A model generated the notes under the pieces. The model ran no database searches. It saw nothing but the letters and a program-made list of their open reading frames with translations, and was not told the DNA's origin. 33,557 nucleotides of DNA from DASSHC01 sp035693105. Its GTDB lineage: Bacteria; Chloroflexota; Chloroflexia; Thermomicrobiales; Thermomicrobiaceae. Positions 7,742 to 15,309 of this stretch are shown here, one piece after another; position 1 is the stretch's first letter; each line of letters begins with the position of its first letter. The position numbers and the translations under genes were made by a program. The DNA lies in contig DASSHC010000202.1 in assembly GCA_035693105.1 (NCBI GenBank), forward strand, positions 1 through 33,557. Reading direction: 5' to 3'.

Positions 7742-8668
7742 ATGCTACGACTGATTCTCCGGCGCCTGCTCGCCGCCATCCCGGTGCTGTGGATCGTCGT
7801 GACGGTCACCTTCGTGCTGATGCACGCGGCGCCCGGTGGTCCCTGGGACGCGCTCGGCATGCGCAAGCGGCTTGATCCATCGCTCGAGCAGGCGTTCAAT
7901 CACGTCTACGGGCTGGACAAGCCGCTCTACCAGCAGTACCTGATCTATCTCGACAACGTGCTGCACCTGAACTTCGGCACCTCCTTCCAGCAGCAGGGCA
8001 CCAGCACTCTCTCGGTGATCCTCACCGGGTTTCCCTACTCGGCCGTGATCGGATTGCTGGCGTTCGGCTTCGCCGTCGCGATCGGCCTGCCGATCGGTAT
8101 CCTGGCCGCGGTCAAGCAGAACACCTGGGCCGACTACGCCAGCCTCTTCGCCGCGACCGCCGGCTACGCCATCCCCAATTTCGTCATCGGCGTCTTCGCG
8201 CTGGTGCTCTTTGGCGTGGAGCTCGGCTGGGTCAGCATCCTCTGGCACGGGCAGTGGCAGAACTTCGTGCTGCCAAGCCTGGTGCTGGGGCTCGGACCGG
8301 CCGCCTTCCTGGCGCGGCTGACGCGCGCCGCGATGCTCGACGAGACCCGGCAAGACTATGTGCGCACCGCCCGCGCCAAAGGGCTCCGCCTGCGCTCGGT
8401 CATCTTCCAGCACGTCGTGCGCAACGCTGTGATTCCCGTTGTCACCATCATGGGACCGACGATCGCCGCGCTGGTCACCGGCACGATCATCATCGAGGAG
8501 GTGTTCAACGTTCCCGGGATGGGGCACCTCTATATCACCAGCATCAACGCGCGGGATTACCCGGTGATCATGGGCGTGACGCTGCTCTACGCGGTCTTCA
8601 TCATCCTGGGAAACATGCTGGTCGATATCAGCTACGGCTTGATCGACCCGCGCATTAGAGGTTCGTGA
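7742..8668 (+). CDS. Peptide ABC transporter permease, DppB/OppB type
   Basis: A 308-residue integral membrane permease. It opens with the typical LRLILRRLLAAIPVLWIVVTVTF membrane segment (residues ~2-24) and carries the EAA-type cytoplasmic loop YVRTARAKGLRLRSVIFQHV followed by VRNAVIPVVT, the docking site for the transport ATPase. Length and order (binding protein, then B-type, then C-type permease) fit the dipeptide/oligopeptide/nickel importer family. A strong GGGAGGAGG Shine-Dalgarno lies at 7727-7735. The partner C-type permease starts 28 bases after this stop. No ATPase genes are in the cluster, so energy subunits must be encoded elsewhere or shared. Confidence 0.93.
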   Translation: MLRLILRRLLAAIPVLWIVVTVTFVLMHAAPGGPWDALGMRKRLDPSLEQAFNHVYGLDKPLYQQYLIYLDNVLHLNFGTSFQQQGTSTLSVILTGFPYSAVIGLLAFGFAVAIGLPIGILAAVKQNTWADYASLFAATAGYAIPNFVIGVFALVLFGVELGWVSILWHGQWQNFVLPSLVLGLGPAAFLARLTRAAMLDETRQDYVRTARAKGLRLRSVIFQHVVRNAVIPVVTIMGPTIAALVTGTIIIEEVFNVPGMGHLYITSINARDYPVIMGVTLLYAVFIILGNMLVDISYGLIDPRIRGS

Positions 8669-8696
8669 TTCGGGCTGGGGAGCGAGAGGGGTGGGT

Positions 8697-9656
8697 ATGG
8701 CGGCCGAGCGACAGGCGACCACGGACGACGAGCGCCGCACGACGTTCGAGAGCGCCCTCCACGTGCGGCCCAGCGGGCTCTGGACGGATGCCTGGCGCCG
8801 CCTGAGCCGGAACCGCGCGGCCAAGGTGAGCCTCCTCTACATCCTGCTGGTGTGCCTGGTGGCGATCTTCGCCCCGCTGATCGCTCCCGACAGTCCGAAC
8901 GACACCTCGGCAACGGCTACGACCTTCGCCGTGCCCTTCTGGAAGGCGGGACACGACCCGCAGCACATCCTCGGCACCGACGAACTGGCGCGCGACGAGT
9001 TGAGCCGGCTGATCTACGGCGCCCGGGTCAGTATGGCGGTTGGTCTGATCCCGACCGCGATCATCACCGTCGTCGGGACCCTGGTGGGCCTCGTCGCCGG
9101 CTGGGCCGGCGGCTGGCTGGATGATCTGCTGATGCGGCTGGTCGACGCGGTCTACGCCTTCCCCGCGTTCCTCTTCTTCATTGTCCTGGCGACCGTGCTG
9201 CGCGACACCCGGTTCGGACACCTGCTCGGCGGTCTGGTGCTGCTCTTCACCGCGTTCGCCATCGTCGGCTGGACCGACATGGCTCGGCTGGTGCGCGGCC
9301 AGGTGCTGTCCGTCAAACAGCACGAATACGTCGAGGCGGCGCGCGCGCTCGGCGCGCCGAACCGGCGCATCGTCTTCCGGCACATTCTGCCGAACAGCCT
9401 GGCACCGATCATCGTCGCCATCGCGTTCTCGATCCCGGCCTACATCCTGGCCGAGGCGTCCCTCAGCTTCCTGGGACTGGGTGTGCAGGCCAGCGTGCCG
9501 AGCTGGGGCCAGATGGTCTTCGACAGTTTTCCGGCTATCCTCAGCAAGTCCGAGTTCGTCCTGATGCCCTCATTGCTGATCGCGAGCGTGATGCTGGCCT
9601 TCACCTTCCTGGGCGACGGCTTGCGCGACGCGCTCGATCCGAAGATGACGATGTGA
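8697..9656 (+). CDS. Peptide ABC transporter permease, DppC/OppC type
   Basis: A 319-residue membrane permease with a cytoplasmic N-terminus, then DAWRRLSRNRAAKVSLLYI leading into the first helix. An extracytoplasmic loop contains HILGTDELARDELSRLIYGAR, a hallmark of the C-type subunit. The EAA loop is YVEAARALGAPNRRIVFRHI with LPNSLAPIIV after it. It pairs with the preceding B-type permease to form the channel. ATG at 8697 was chosen over GTG at 8691 because GAGAGG at 8684-8689 is better spaced to the ATG. It closes the transport operon; a stable hairpin without a U-tract follows at 9748-9775. Confidence 0.92.
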   Translation: MAAERQATTDDERRTTFESALHVRPSGLWTDAWRRLSRNRAAKVSLLYILLVCLVAIFAPLIAPDSPNDTSATATTFAVPFWKAGHDPQHILGTDELARDELSRLIYGARVSMAVGLIPTAIITVVGTLVGLVAGWAGGWLDDLLMRLVDAVYAFPAFLFFIVLATVLRDTRFGHLLGGLVLLFTAFAIVGWTDMARLVRGQVLSVKQHEYVEAARALGAPNRRIVFRHILPNSLAPIIVAIAFSIPAYILAEASLSFLGLGVQASVPSWGQMVFDSFPAILSKSEFVLMPSLLIASVMLAFTFLGDGLRDALDPKMTM

Positions 9657-9747
9657 CCGAAAGACTCAGAGCGAACGCGGAACCCTCGGCCATGCAATGC
9701 CTGAGCGCTCACCACGACCACACGAGTCGACGTAATAGCGAGCACCC

Positions 9748-9775
9748 CGCCGTCTCACTGCTGAGTGAGGCGGCG
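9748..9775 (+). terminator. Hairpin after peptide transporter operon
   Basis: A 12-bp stem with one G-U pair and a GCTG loop: left arm CGCCGTCTCACT at 9748-9759, right arm AGTGAGGCGGCG at 9764-9775. It lies 92 bases after the permease stop and 67 before the GH3 start. No T-run follows, so it may be a weak terminator or an mRNA processing/stability element. Confidence 0.5.
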
Positions 9776-9841
9776 AACAGACGGCGGTTTCGCCGGACCG
9801 CCGGTTGTCTGCCACCTCGCGCGTGAGAAAGGGACGCGATC

Positions 9842-11536
9842 ATGCTCTCTCGCCGGACACTGCTCAAACGGCTCGCTGCCCTGGGGATCGTGGTGCCGGC
9901 GTGGGAGCGGCGCGCGATCGCTCAGGCGGAGGCGGCGCCTGCTCCGCCCAAGCGACCGGCGCGCGGTGAGACGGCGCCGGCGGGGCTCTCGTCGGCGCAG
10001 TTGGCCGGGCAGCGGGTGATCTTCTCCTACGCCGGGCTCACGCCGCCCGGCGCGCTGCTGCAGCAGATCGCCGCCGGGCAGGCCGCCGGGGTGATCTTCT
10101 TCGGCGACAATATCGGCGGTGACCAGCAGATCGCGGGTGTGATTCAGCAGCTCAACCAGGCGCGGCGGCAGAGCCCGATCACCGCGCCGCTGCTGCTGAT
10201 GACGGACCAGGAGGGCGGCCTCGTCCGGCGACTCCCGGGCGGGCCGGACCTGTCCGAAAAGCAGATCGGGCAGGCCGCGAACCCCGCCCAGGCGGCGGCC
10301 CAGGCCGGAACCGTCGCGGGTCAGACGCTGGCCGGCGTGGGCCTGAACGTCAACCTCGCGCCCGTGCTCGACGTCTACCGGCAGGCGGGCGACTTCGACG
10401 ATCAGTTCCAGCGCTCCTACAGTTCCAACCCCCAGATCGTGGCCGCCTGCGGGCAGGCCTTCATCGCGGCGCAGCAGCAGGCCGGCGTGGCGGCGACCGC
10501 CAAGCACTTCCCGGGGCTTGGCGCGGCCGGCGCCGCCCAGAACACGGACGAGGTGCCGGTGACGCTGCCGGTCCCGCTGGCGACGTTGCGCGCCGTCGAC
10601 GAGGCGCCGTATCCGGCGGCTATCGACGCGGGCGTCCGGCTGATCATGTGCTCGTGGGCCGTCTACCCGGCGCTCGACGCGCACAACCCCGCCGGTCTCT
10701 CCCCGACGGTCGTGCAGCAGGAGCTGCGCGGCCGGCTCGGCTTCCCCGGCGTCACCATCACCGATGCTTTGGAGGCGGGGGCGCTCGCGGCCTTCGGCGA
10801 CACCGGTCAGCGGGCGGTGCTGGCCGCGCGGGCCGGCATGGATCTCCTCCTCTGCTCGGCGCGCGCTGTCGATCAGGGGCAGGCGGCGGTCGCGGCGCTG
10901 GCCTCCGCGCTCGATGCCGGACAGCTCGACGCCGGAGACTTCGCCGCCGCTGCCCAGCGCGTCAGCAACCTGCGGCAGGGCGAGGCGGCTGGGCGTTTCT
11001 TCCCTGAGACAGGACACCGGCTCAGCTCCGGCTTCCTGGCCTACTGGAACCAGTTCGGCGGCCTGCCGGTCTTCGGCTACCCGATTACCGACGAATTCCA
11101 CGGCTGCAACCCGGATGGCTGGTGCGGCACCATGCAGTACCTCGAACGGGCGCGCTTCGAGTGGCATCCCGGCGAGGCCCCCAGCTACTTCGACGTGGAG
11201 TTGGGCCGCCTGGGCGTCGAGCTGGCCCGGCAGCAGGGCTTGCTCGCCAGCGCTCCCTTCCAGCCGGTGACGGCTCAGAGCGACGCCAACTGCACCTTCT
11301 ACCCCCAGACCGGCCACCGGCTCTGCTTCGGCTTCCGCGCCTTCTGGGAGAGCCACGGCGGCCTGGCGATCTACGGCTACCCGATCAGCGAGGAGTTCAC
11401 CGACCCGGCCACCGGCCTGACGGTGCAATATTTCGAGCGCCAGCGGTTGGAGTATCACCCGGACAACCCGCCCGAGTGGCAGGTGGAGGGCGGGCTCCTG
11501 GGGGTCGAGATTCTGCCGACGCAGCAGCGGTCGTAA
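9842..11536 (+). CDS. Secreted GH3-family (NagZ-like) protein with two C-terminal tandem repeats
   Basis: A 564-residue protein. A Tat-type signal (S-R-R-T-L-L-K at 3-9, then a hydrophobic stretch and a cut site near AIAQA, ~25-29) suggests export of a folded protein. Residues ~50-380 form a glycoside hydrolase family 3 barrel like beta-N-acetylhexosaminidase NagZ: LLLMTDQEGG (117-126), KHFPGLG (221-227), and the probable nucleophile Asp308 in VTITDALEAG. NagZ enzymes carry an Asp-x-His general acid/base dyad after KHFPGHG; here the segment reads N234-T-D-E237, with no His. Two repeats follow (about 386-442 and 485-540), each with F(F/Y)PxTGHRL, an FG-rich middle and (F/L)EWHP/EYHP; their role, perhaps cell-wall binding, is inferred. 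The Shine-Dalgarno is AAGGG. It could be a wall hydrolase feeding the upstream importer. Confidence 0.88.
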   Translation: MLSRRTLLKRLAALGIVVPAWERRAIAQAEAAPAPPKRPARGETAPAGLSSAQLAGQRVIFSYAGLTPPGALLQQIAAGQAAGVIFFGDNIGGDQQIAGVIQQLNQARRQSPITAPLLLMTDQEGGLVRRLPGGPDLSEKQIGQAANPAQAAAQAGTVAGQTLAGVGLNVNLAPVLDVYRQAGDFDDQFQRSYSSNPQIVAACGQAFIAAQQQAGVAATAKHFPGLGAAGAAQNTDEVPVTLPVPLATLRAVDEAPYPAAIDAGVRLIMCSWAVYPALDAHNPAGLSPTVVQQELRGRLGFPGVTITDALEAGALAAFGDTGQRAVLAARAGMDLLLCSARAVDQGQAAVAALASALDAGQLDAGDFAAAAQRVSNLRQGEAAGRFFPETGHRLSSGFLAYWNQFGGLPVFGYPITDEFHGCNPDGWCGTMQYLERARFEWHPGEAPSYFDVELGRLGVELARQQGLLASAPFQPVTAQSDANCTFYPQTGHRLCFGFRAFWESHGGLAIYGYPISEEFTDPATGLTVQYFERQRLEYHPDNPPEWQVEGGLLGVEILPTQQRS

Positions 11537-11661
11537 CGAGCGGTGCGGTCGCATCGGGTATAGTCTGCGCACCCGCTCCCAGCCGTTCCACCGGGAGAAG
11601 GTCGCGGCAGCGGATCGAGGGCAAGACCGGTGGCTCGTGCCGGTAATGACGAGGAGGAGCA

Positions 11662-12858
11662 ATGAGCGGCAGTGAGGCGGCGAGCCGCTTCCGCGTGGCG
11701 GTGATCGGCAAGGGGCTGATCGGAGCGGCCGCCGCGCGGCACCTGGCCGGCCAGACGGACGGTGTGGCGCTGATCGGGCCGGACGAGCCCGCCGTGCGTG
11801 CCGAGCACCACGACGTTTTCGGCAGCCACTACGACGAGGGTCGCATCACCCGCATCCTCGACTCGGACGAGATCTGGGGACGCCTGGCCGCGCGCTCGAT
11901 CGCGCGCTACGCCGAGATCGAGGCCCAGAGCGGTATCCCGTTCTACCAGGAGGTCGGGATGCTGGCGGCGTCCGCGCCGGACGGCCTGATCCAGCGCTAT
12001 GCCCGCACCGGCGAGGCGCTCGGGGTGGAGTTCGACCGGCTGACCGCCGCCGAGCTGGCCCAGCGCTTCCCCTACCTGCACTTCCCGCCCGGCTTCGCCG
12101 GCGTCTTCCAGCCGCGGCAGGCGGGGCATGTCAGCCCGCGGCGGCTCGTCGCCGCGCAGACAGCGGCGGCCGAGCGCCAGGGGGCGACCATTATCCCTGA
12201 GCCGGTGCACCGCCTCGGGTTTGATCGGGAAACGGTCGTGCTGACGACCGCGACGGGGCGCCAGGTGCGGGCCGAACGGGTACTGGTGGCCACCGGCGGC
12301 TTCGCCAACGCGCACGAGGTGCTGCCGCGGAAGCTGGCGATCACGGTACGCGGGCGCACCATCGTGCTGGCCGAGATCCCGGCAGCGTTGTTGGGTTCGC
12401 TGCGCGCCATGCCCAGCCTGATCGCCGACGGCACCGCGCCGCTGGACGATCCCTACGTGCTGCCGCCGATCCAGTACCCGGACGGCCGCTGGTACATCAA
12501 GCTGGGAACCGGCGAGTTCGAGCACCGCCTCGATACGCTCGACGAGCTGGTCGCCTGGTTCCAGCGGCCCGGCGCGGAGCAGGACCGCGACGCGCTGCAC
12601 CAGACCTTGCTCGGGCTGATCCCGGAGTTGGCCGGCGCGCCGATCCACACCGACACCTGCGCGGTGACGGCGACCGTCAGCGGCTATCCCTACGTCGACC
12701 TAATCGAAAACGGGCGGATCGGCATCGCGGTCGGCGGCAACGGCCAGGCCGCCAAATCGTCGGATGAGATCGGGCGCCTGGCGGCGGTGCTGGTGCTGAC
12801 CGGCAAATGGGGGGACGATCTGCCCGCCGACGCCTTCCACGGCCACTTTCGCGACTGA
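11662..12858 (+). CDS. FAD-dependent oxidoreductase, DAO / monomeric sarcosine oxidase-like
   Basis: A 398-residue flavoprotein of the D-amino-acid-oxidase (DAO) superfamily. The N-terminal dinucleotide-binding motif is VAVIGKGLIGAAAARHLA (12-29), GxGxxG type. A second FAD-contact segment, VLVATGGFANA, is at about 207-217, and C-terminal IGIAVGGNGQAAKSSDEIGRLAA closes the fold. Cys333 in TDTCAVTAT sits where monomeric sarcosine oxidase and N-methyltryptophan oxidase have the Cys that binds FAD covalently, so covalent flavin is plausible. The reaction would be oxidation of an N-methyl or secondary amino acid with H2O2 release; the substrate is unknown. GAGGAGGAG lies just before the ATG. A 125-bp gap separates it from the GH3 gene, so it is probably its own unit. 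Confidence 0.87.
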   Translation: MSGSEAASRFRVAVIGKGLIGAAAARHLAGQTDGVALIGPDEPAVRAEHHDVFGSHYDEGRITRILDSDEIWGRLAARSIARYAEIEAQSGIPFYQEVGMLAASAPDGLIQRYARTGEALGVEFDRLTAAELAQRFPYLHFPPGFAGVFQPRQAGHVSPRRLVAAQTAAAERQGATIIPEPVHRLGFDRETVVLTTATGRQVRAERVLVATGGFANAHEVLPRKLAITVRGRTIVLAEIPAALLGSLRAMPSLIADGTAPLDDPYVLPPIQYPDGRWYIKLGTGEFEHRLDTLDELVAWFQRPGAEQDRDALHQTLLGLIPELAGAPIHTDTCAVTATVSGYPYVDLIENGRIGIAVGGNGQAAKSSDEIGRLAAVLVLTGKWGDDLPADAFHGHFRD

Positions 12859-12864
12859 GCGATT

Positions 12865-12887
12865 GAGCGCGCGCGTCGTGCGCGCTC
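12865..12887. terminator. GC-rich hairpin after the FAD oxidoreductase
   Basis: Perfect 8-bp arms GAGCGCGC (12865-12872) and GCGCGCTC (12880-12887) around a 7-base loop, starting 7 bases after the oxidoreductase stop and followed by GTTCCT. It is a probable terminator for the plus-strand gene, without a full T-run. Confidence 0.5.
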
Positions 12888-12907
12888 GTTCCTCAATGTC
12901 ACCAAAG

Positions 12908-12935
12908 GCGCCGGCCACACCAGCGTGGCCGGCGC
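12908..12935. terminator. Strong hairpin between convergent genes
   Basis: Perfect 11-bp arms GCGCCGGCCAC (12908-12918) and GTGGCCGGCGC (12925-12935) with a 6-base loop. It lies between the plus-strand oxidoreductase and the minus-strand response regulator. Read on the minus strand it is followed by CTTTGGT. It probably works as a bidirectional terminator together with the hairpin at 12865-12887. Confidence 0.65.
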
Positions 12936-12985
12936 GAGCCGTCGTCCGCTCTCGAAACCGTTTCAATGACGCGTTTGTCATGCGC

Positions 12986-13690
12986 TCAGGCGGGAACGCT
13001 CATCGTCAGCCGGTAGCCGACGCGCGGCACGGAGCGGATGTCTTCGACCCCGCCGCGTGGCAGATTCAGTTTCTTGCGGATGTGGCTGATGTGTGTTTTC
13101 AGGAGGAAGACGTCGCCGCCGTTGTAGCCCCAGGCGTAGTCGACCAAGCGGCTGGCGTTGACGACCCGGCCGCGATTGACGGCCAAGATGTGGAGCAGCT
13201 TGAACTCGATCGGCGTCAATTGCACCTGCTCCCCCTCGAAGGCGACCTCGTGCGACTCGACATCGAGCAGGAACTCGCCCACCTGGAGCTGGAGGATTGG
13301 CTCGGGCATGCCGGCGGAGGCGCCGCGGCGGCAGACCGCGCGGATGCGCATCGCCAACTGCCGCGGGCTAAACGGCTTGACGATGTAGTCGTCGGCGCCC
13401 ATCTGAAACCCCTGGATGATCTGCTCTTCGCTGTTGGCTGCCGTCAGCAGGATCACGGGAGTTGAGGAGGATTCGCGAATCTGATGGCACAGCTCCAGGC
13501 CATTGACGAACGGCATAATGACATCGCTGACGACGACATCCGGCTCATCCCGCGACCAGCGCTCGATACCGGCGCGGCCATCGGTGGCGACCATGACATT
13601 GAATCCTTCGCGCCGCAAGGCGTAGGCGGTCACGTCGAGCAGGTCGGTATCGTCGTCGATCAGCAGCACTTTCACTCGGCACCGATCCAT
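12986..13690 (-). CDS. OmpR/PhoB-type response regulator
   Basis: A 234-residue two-component regulator. The receiver domain has the acidic pocket IDDD (11-14), phospho-acceptor Asp56 in VVVSDVIMP, Thr83 in LLTAA and Lys105 in YIVKPF. A linker leads to a winged-helix DNA-binding domain: FLLDVESHEV, then LTPIEFKLLHILAVNRGRVV, and the recognition helix near VFLLKTHISHIRKKL. It would be phosphorylated by the histidine kinase whose gene it overlaps by 19 bases, and bind promoters as a dimer. Alternative start GTG at 13675 would overlap the kinase stop as GTGA; ATG at 13690 is kept but lacks a clear Shine-Dalgarno. Target genes are not evident. Confidence 0.92.
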   Translation of the reverse strand: MDRCRVKVLLIDDDTDLLDVTAYALRREGFNVMVATDGRAGIERWSRDEPDVVVSDVIMPFVNGLELCHQIRESSSTPVILLTAANSEEQIIQGFQMGADDYIVKPFSPRQLAMRIRAVCRRGASAGMPEPILQLQVGEFLLDVESHEVAFEGEQVQLTPIEFKLLHILAVNRGRVVNASRLVDYAWGYNGGDVFLLKTHISHIRKKLNLPRGGVEDIRSVPRVGYRLTMSVPA

Positions 13691-14592
13691 TCGTCAAGCT
13701 GGCACGGCGCCAAGCCATCGCGATGCGGCCAGTGCGGCAGGGCAACCCAGAACGTGCAGCCGGCCCCGGGCGCACTCTCGATGCCGACGCGTCCACCATG
13801 GAGTTCGACCAGGGTGCGAACAATGTAGAGGCCGAGCCCCTGGCCGTGTGGCGCCTGCCCCGCGCCCAGGCCCCGCTGGTAGCGTTCGAAGAGGCGCTGC
13901 TGGACCTCCGGCGGAATGCCCGGCCCATGATCGGTGATTGACACGCGAACCTCGCGGCCGTCACGCTCCTCGACACACAGCTCGATGACATCGCCCCATA
14001 CGCTGTAGCGGCCGGCGTTGGTGAGCAGATTGACGAGCACCTGGCTCAATCGCTCGGGATCGCCGTAGAGACTGAGCGCGGGATCGGGGCAGTTGACCCG
14101 GACGCGCTGAGCCCGGCGCGCCAGAAAGGGCTGCGTCAGGATGACCGCGCGCTCAACCCAGTCGAGCACGCGGGTCTCCCGACAGCGCAAGACGAGATGG
14201 CCGTCCTGCGCCGCGGCCCAGGTGCTGAAGTCGTCCAACAGGTTCGTCATCCAGCAGACGCTGCGCGCGTGCTGCTCCAGCAGCGTGACCCGTTCCGCGG
14301 CGGGCAACTCGGGATCGGCCAGGAGCTCGGCCAGTGCCTGAACGGTGGTGAGGGGCGTGCGCAATTCGTGGCCGAGCCGTCCGACGATCTCGCTCGCGAG
14401 CGCGCGTTGGGACTGCTGGGGCAGCGCTGGTTCCGGGTCATCCAGCGCGCGACGATGATGAAGCGCGGACGACGATGGGGATGTCCATTCGGCTGAGACG
14501 ACGACATCGGATTGTCCCCGGGTGTCAAGCTCAGCGGGACGGCGCGTGCGCGGCCGGCGTGAGCTATCGACGTGATGCTGATGCAGGACCAT
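13672..14592 (-). CDS. Sensor histidine kinase without membrane segments
   Basis: A 306-residue kinase. The first ~65 residues are polar, His/Arg-rich and probably unstructured. No transmembrane helix, PAS or GAF domain is visible. The HisKA helix carries GRLGHELRTPLTT with phospho-acceptor His75. The HATPase domain shows the N-box LVNLLTNAGRYS, G1 DHGPGIP, the F-box-like RLFERYQRG and G2 GQGLGLYIV. It would autophosphorylate and pass phosphate to the overlapping response regulator. The signal must be cytoplasmic or come through a partner protein, as no sensor domain is encoded. The start is ATG at 14592, preceded by GGGAGGG. Confidence 0.9.
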   Translation of the reverse strand: MVLHQHHVDSSRRPRTRRPAELDTRGQSDVVVSAEWTSPSSSALHHRRALDDPEPALPQQSQRALASEIVGRLGHELRTPLTTVQALAELLADPELPAAERVTLLEQHARSVCWMTNLLDDFSTWAAAQDGHLVLRCRETRVLDWVERAVILTQPFLARRAQRVRVNCPDPALSLYGDPERLSQVLVNLLTNAGRYSVWGDVIELCVEERDGREVRVSITDHGPGIPPEVQQRLFERYQRGLGAGQAPHGQGLGLYIVRTLVELHGGRVGIESAPGAGCTFWVALPHWPHRDGLAPCQLDEWIGAE

Positions 14593-15309
14593 CCGATCCC
14601 TCCCCTCTCCCCTTAAACCTGGACCCGCCAGCCCACATCACGCGGAAAAGGGGCCGGCAAACTATACAACGAGCAGCGAAATCGTTTGGTTTCTGAATGA
14701 GGCATTACGAATTGTTCATAATCCTGCGCGCTGCGGCGATCGTGCCTCCCTCACCTCGCTGCGCCCCTGGGCACAGACGCAAGAGCGATACCACGTTTCG
14801 TGTGTCGTGTCTCGTGATCTTAGCACCACTGAAGCTATTAGACGTGGTCACGAACATAGTGTTAAGTCCTGCGGTTGGGCTTATGGTCAAGCTCGGGTTG
14901 AGAAGCGGTGGAGGTCGGGTTGCACCTCCCGCGAGATTGCCGCCGTCCATGGCAGGAGTTCGCTCGCATTCGGCAGGGGGCGTCTCACGGCCGAGATCTC
15001 AGCCGCCAATATCGCATCAACATGCGATATTAGCTTGAGCATACACGACGCTGCAAGCCGAGCGCCGGCAGTCCGCCGGGTCTGTCGGACCTTCGGCACA
15101 CGACATTCCTCAACCAATGTTCTACGCGCGGCACACTCGCCGGTAACGTCCTCCCGCTACGCTGCTAGCTGTACACGCCGCGCTACCGATCCTGTCGGAG
15201 GCGACGATGCAGCGTTCGGGCGTGCTTCGGGAGCATGCCATTCCCGGGGTGACCGATAGCATCAAGAGTTGTCTCGATCGCATCACCAAAGAGTTGGGAG
15301 GCGGCCGCG
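14593..15309. other. 717-bp stretch without a recognisable gene
   Basis: No ORF here has a ribosome site or family resemblance. Bases 14640-14730 and 14780-14880 are A/T-richer than average and probably hold the kinase promoter (minus-strand TATAGT at 14666-14661, no good -35) and upstream elements of the aminotransferase. Three TCGTG units spaced ~7 bp occur near 14800-14815. The clear structure is the inverted repeat at 15008-15031. Confidence 0.5.
15008..15031. promoter_or_regulatory. Perfect 10-bp inverted repeat, possible operator
   Basis: AATATCGCAT (15008-15017) and ATGCGATATT (15022-15031) are perfect reverse complements separated by CAAC. It is A/T-rich in a GC-rich region and lies 279 bp before the aminotransferase start. 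A dimeric regulator site is the simplest reading; a small RNA hairpin is possible but no T-run follows. Confidence 0.6.

Noticed and set aside
11555..11566. TATAGT as a promoter for the FAD oxidoreductase
   Set aside because: No -35-like hexamer at 16-18 bp upstream.
14807..15259. 150-codon plus-strand frame in the gap before the aminotransferase
   Set aside because: No ribosome site, no recognisable domain, Arg/Ser/Ala-rich random composition.
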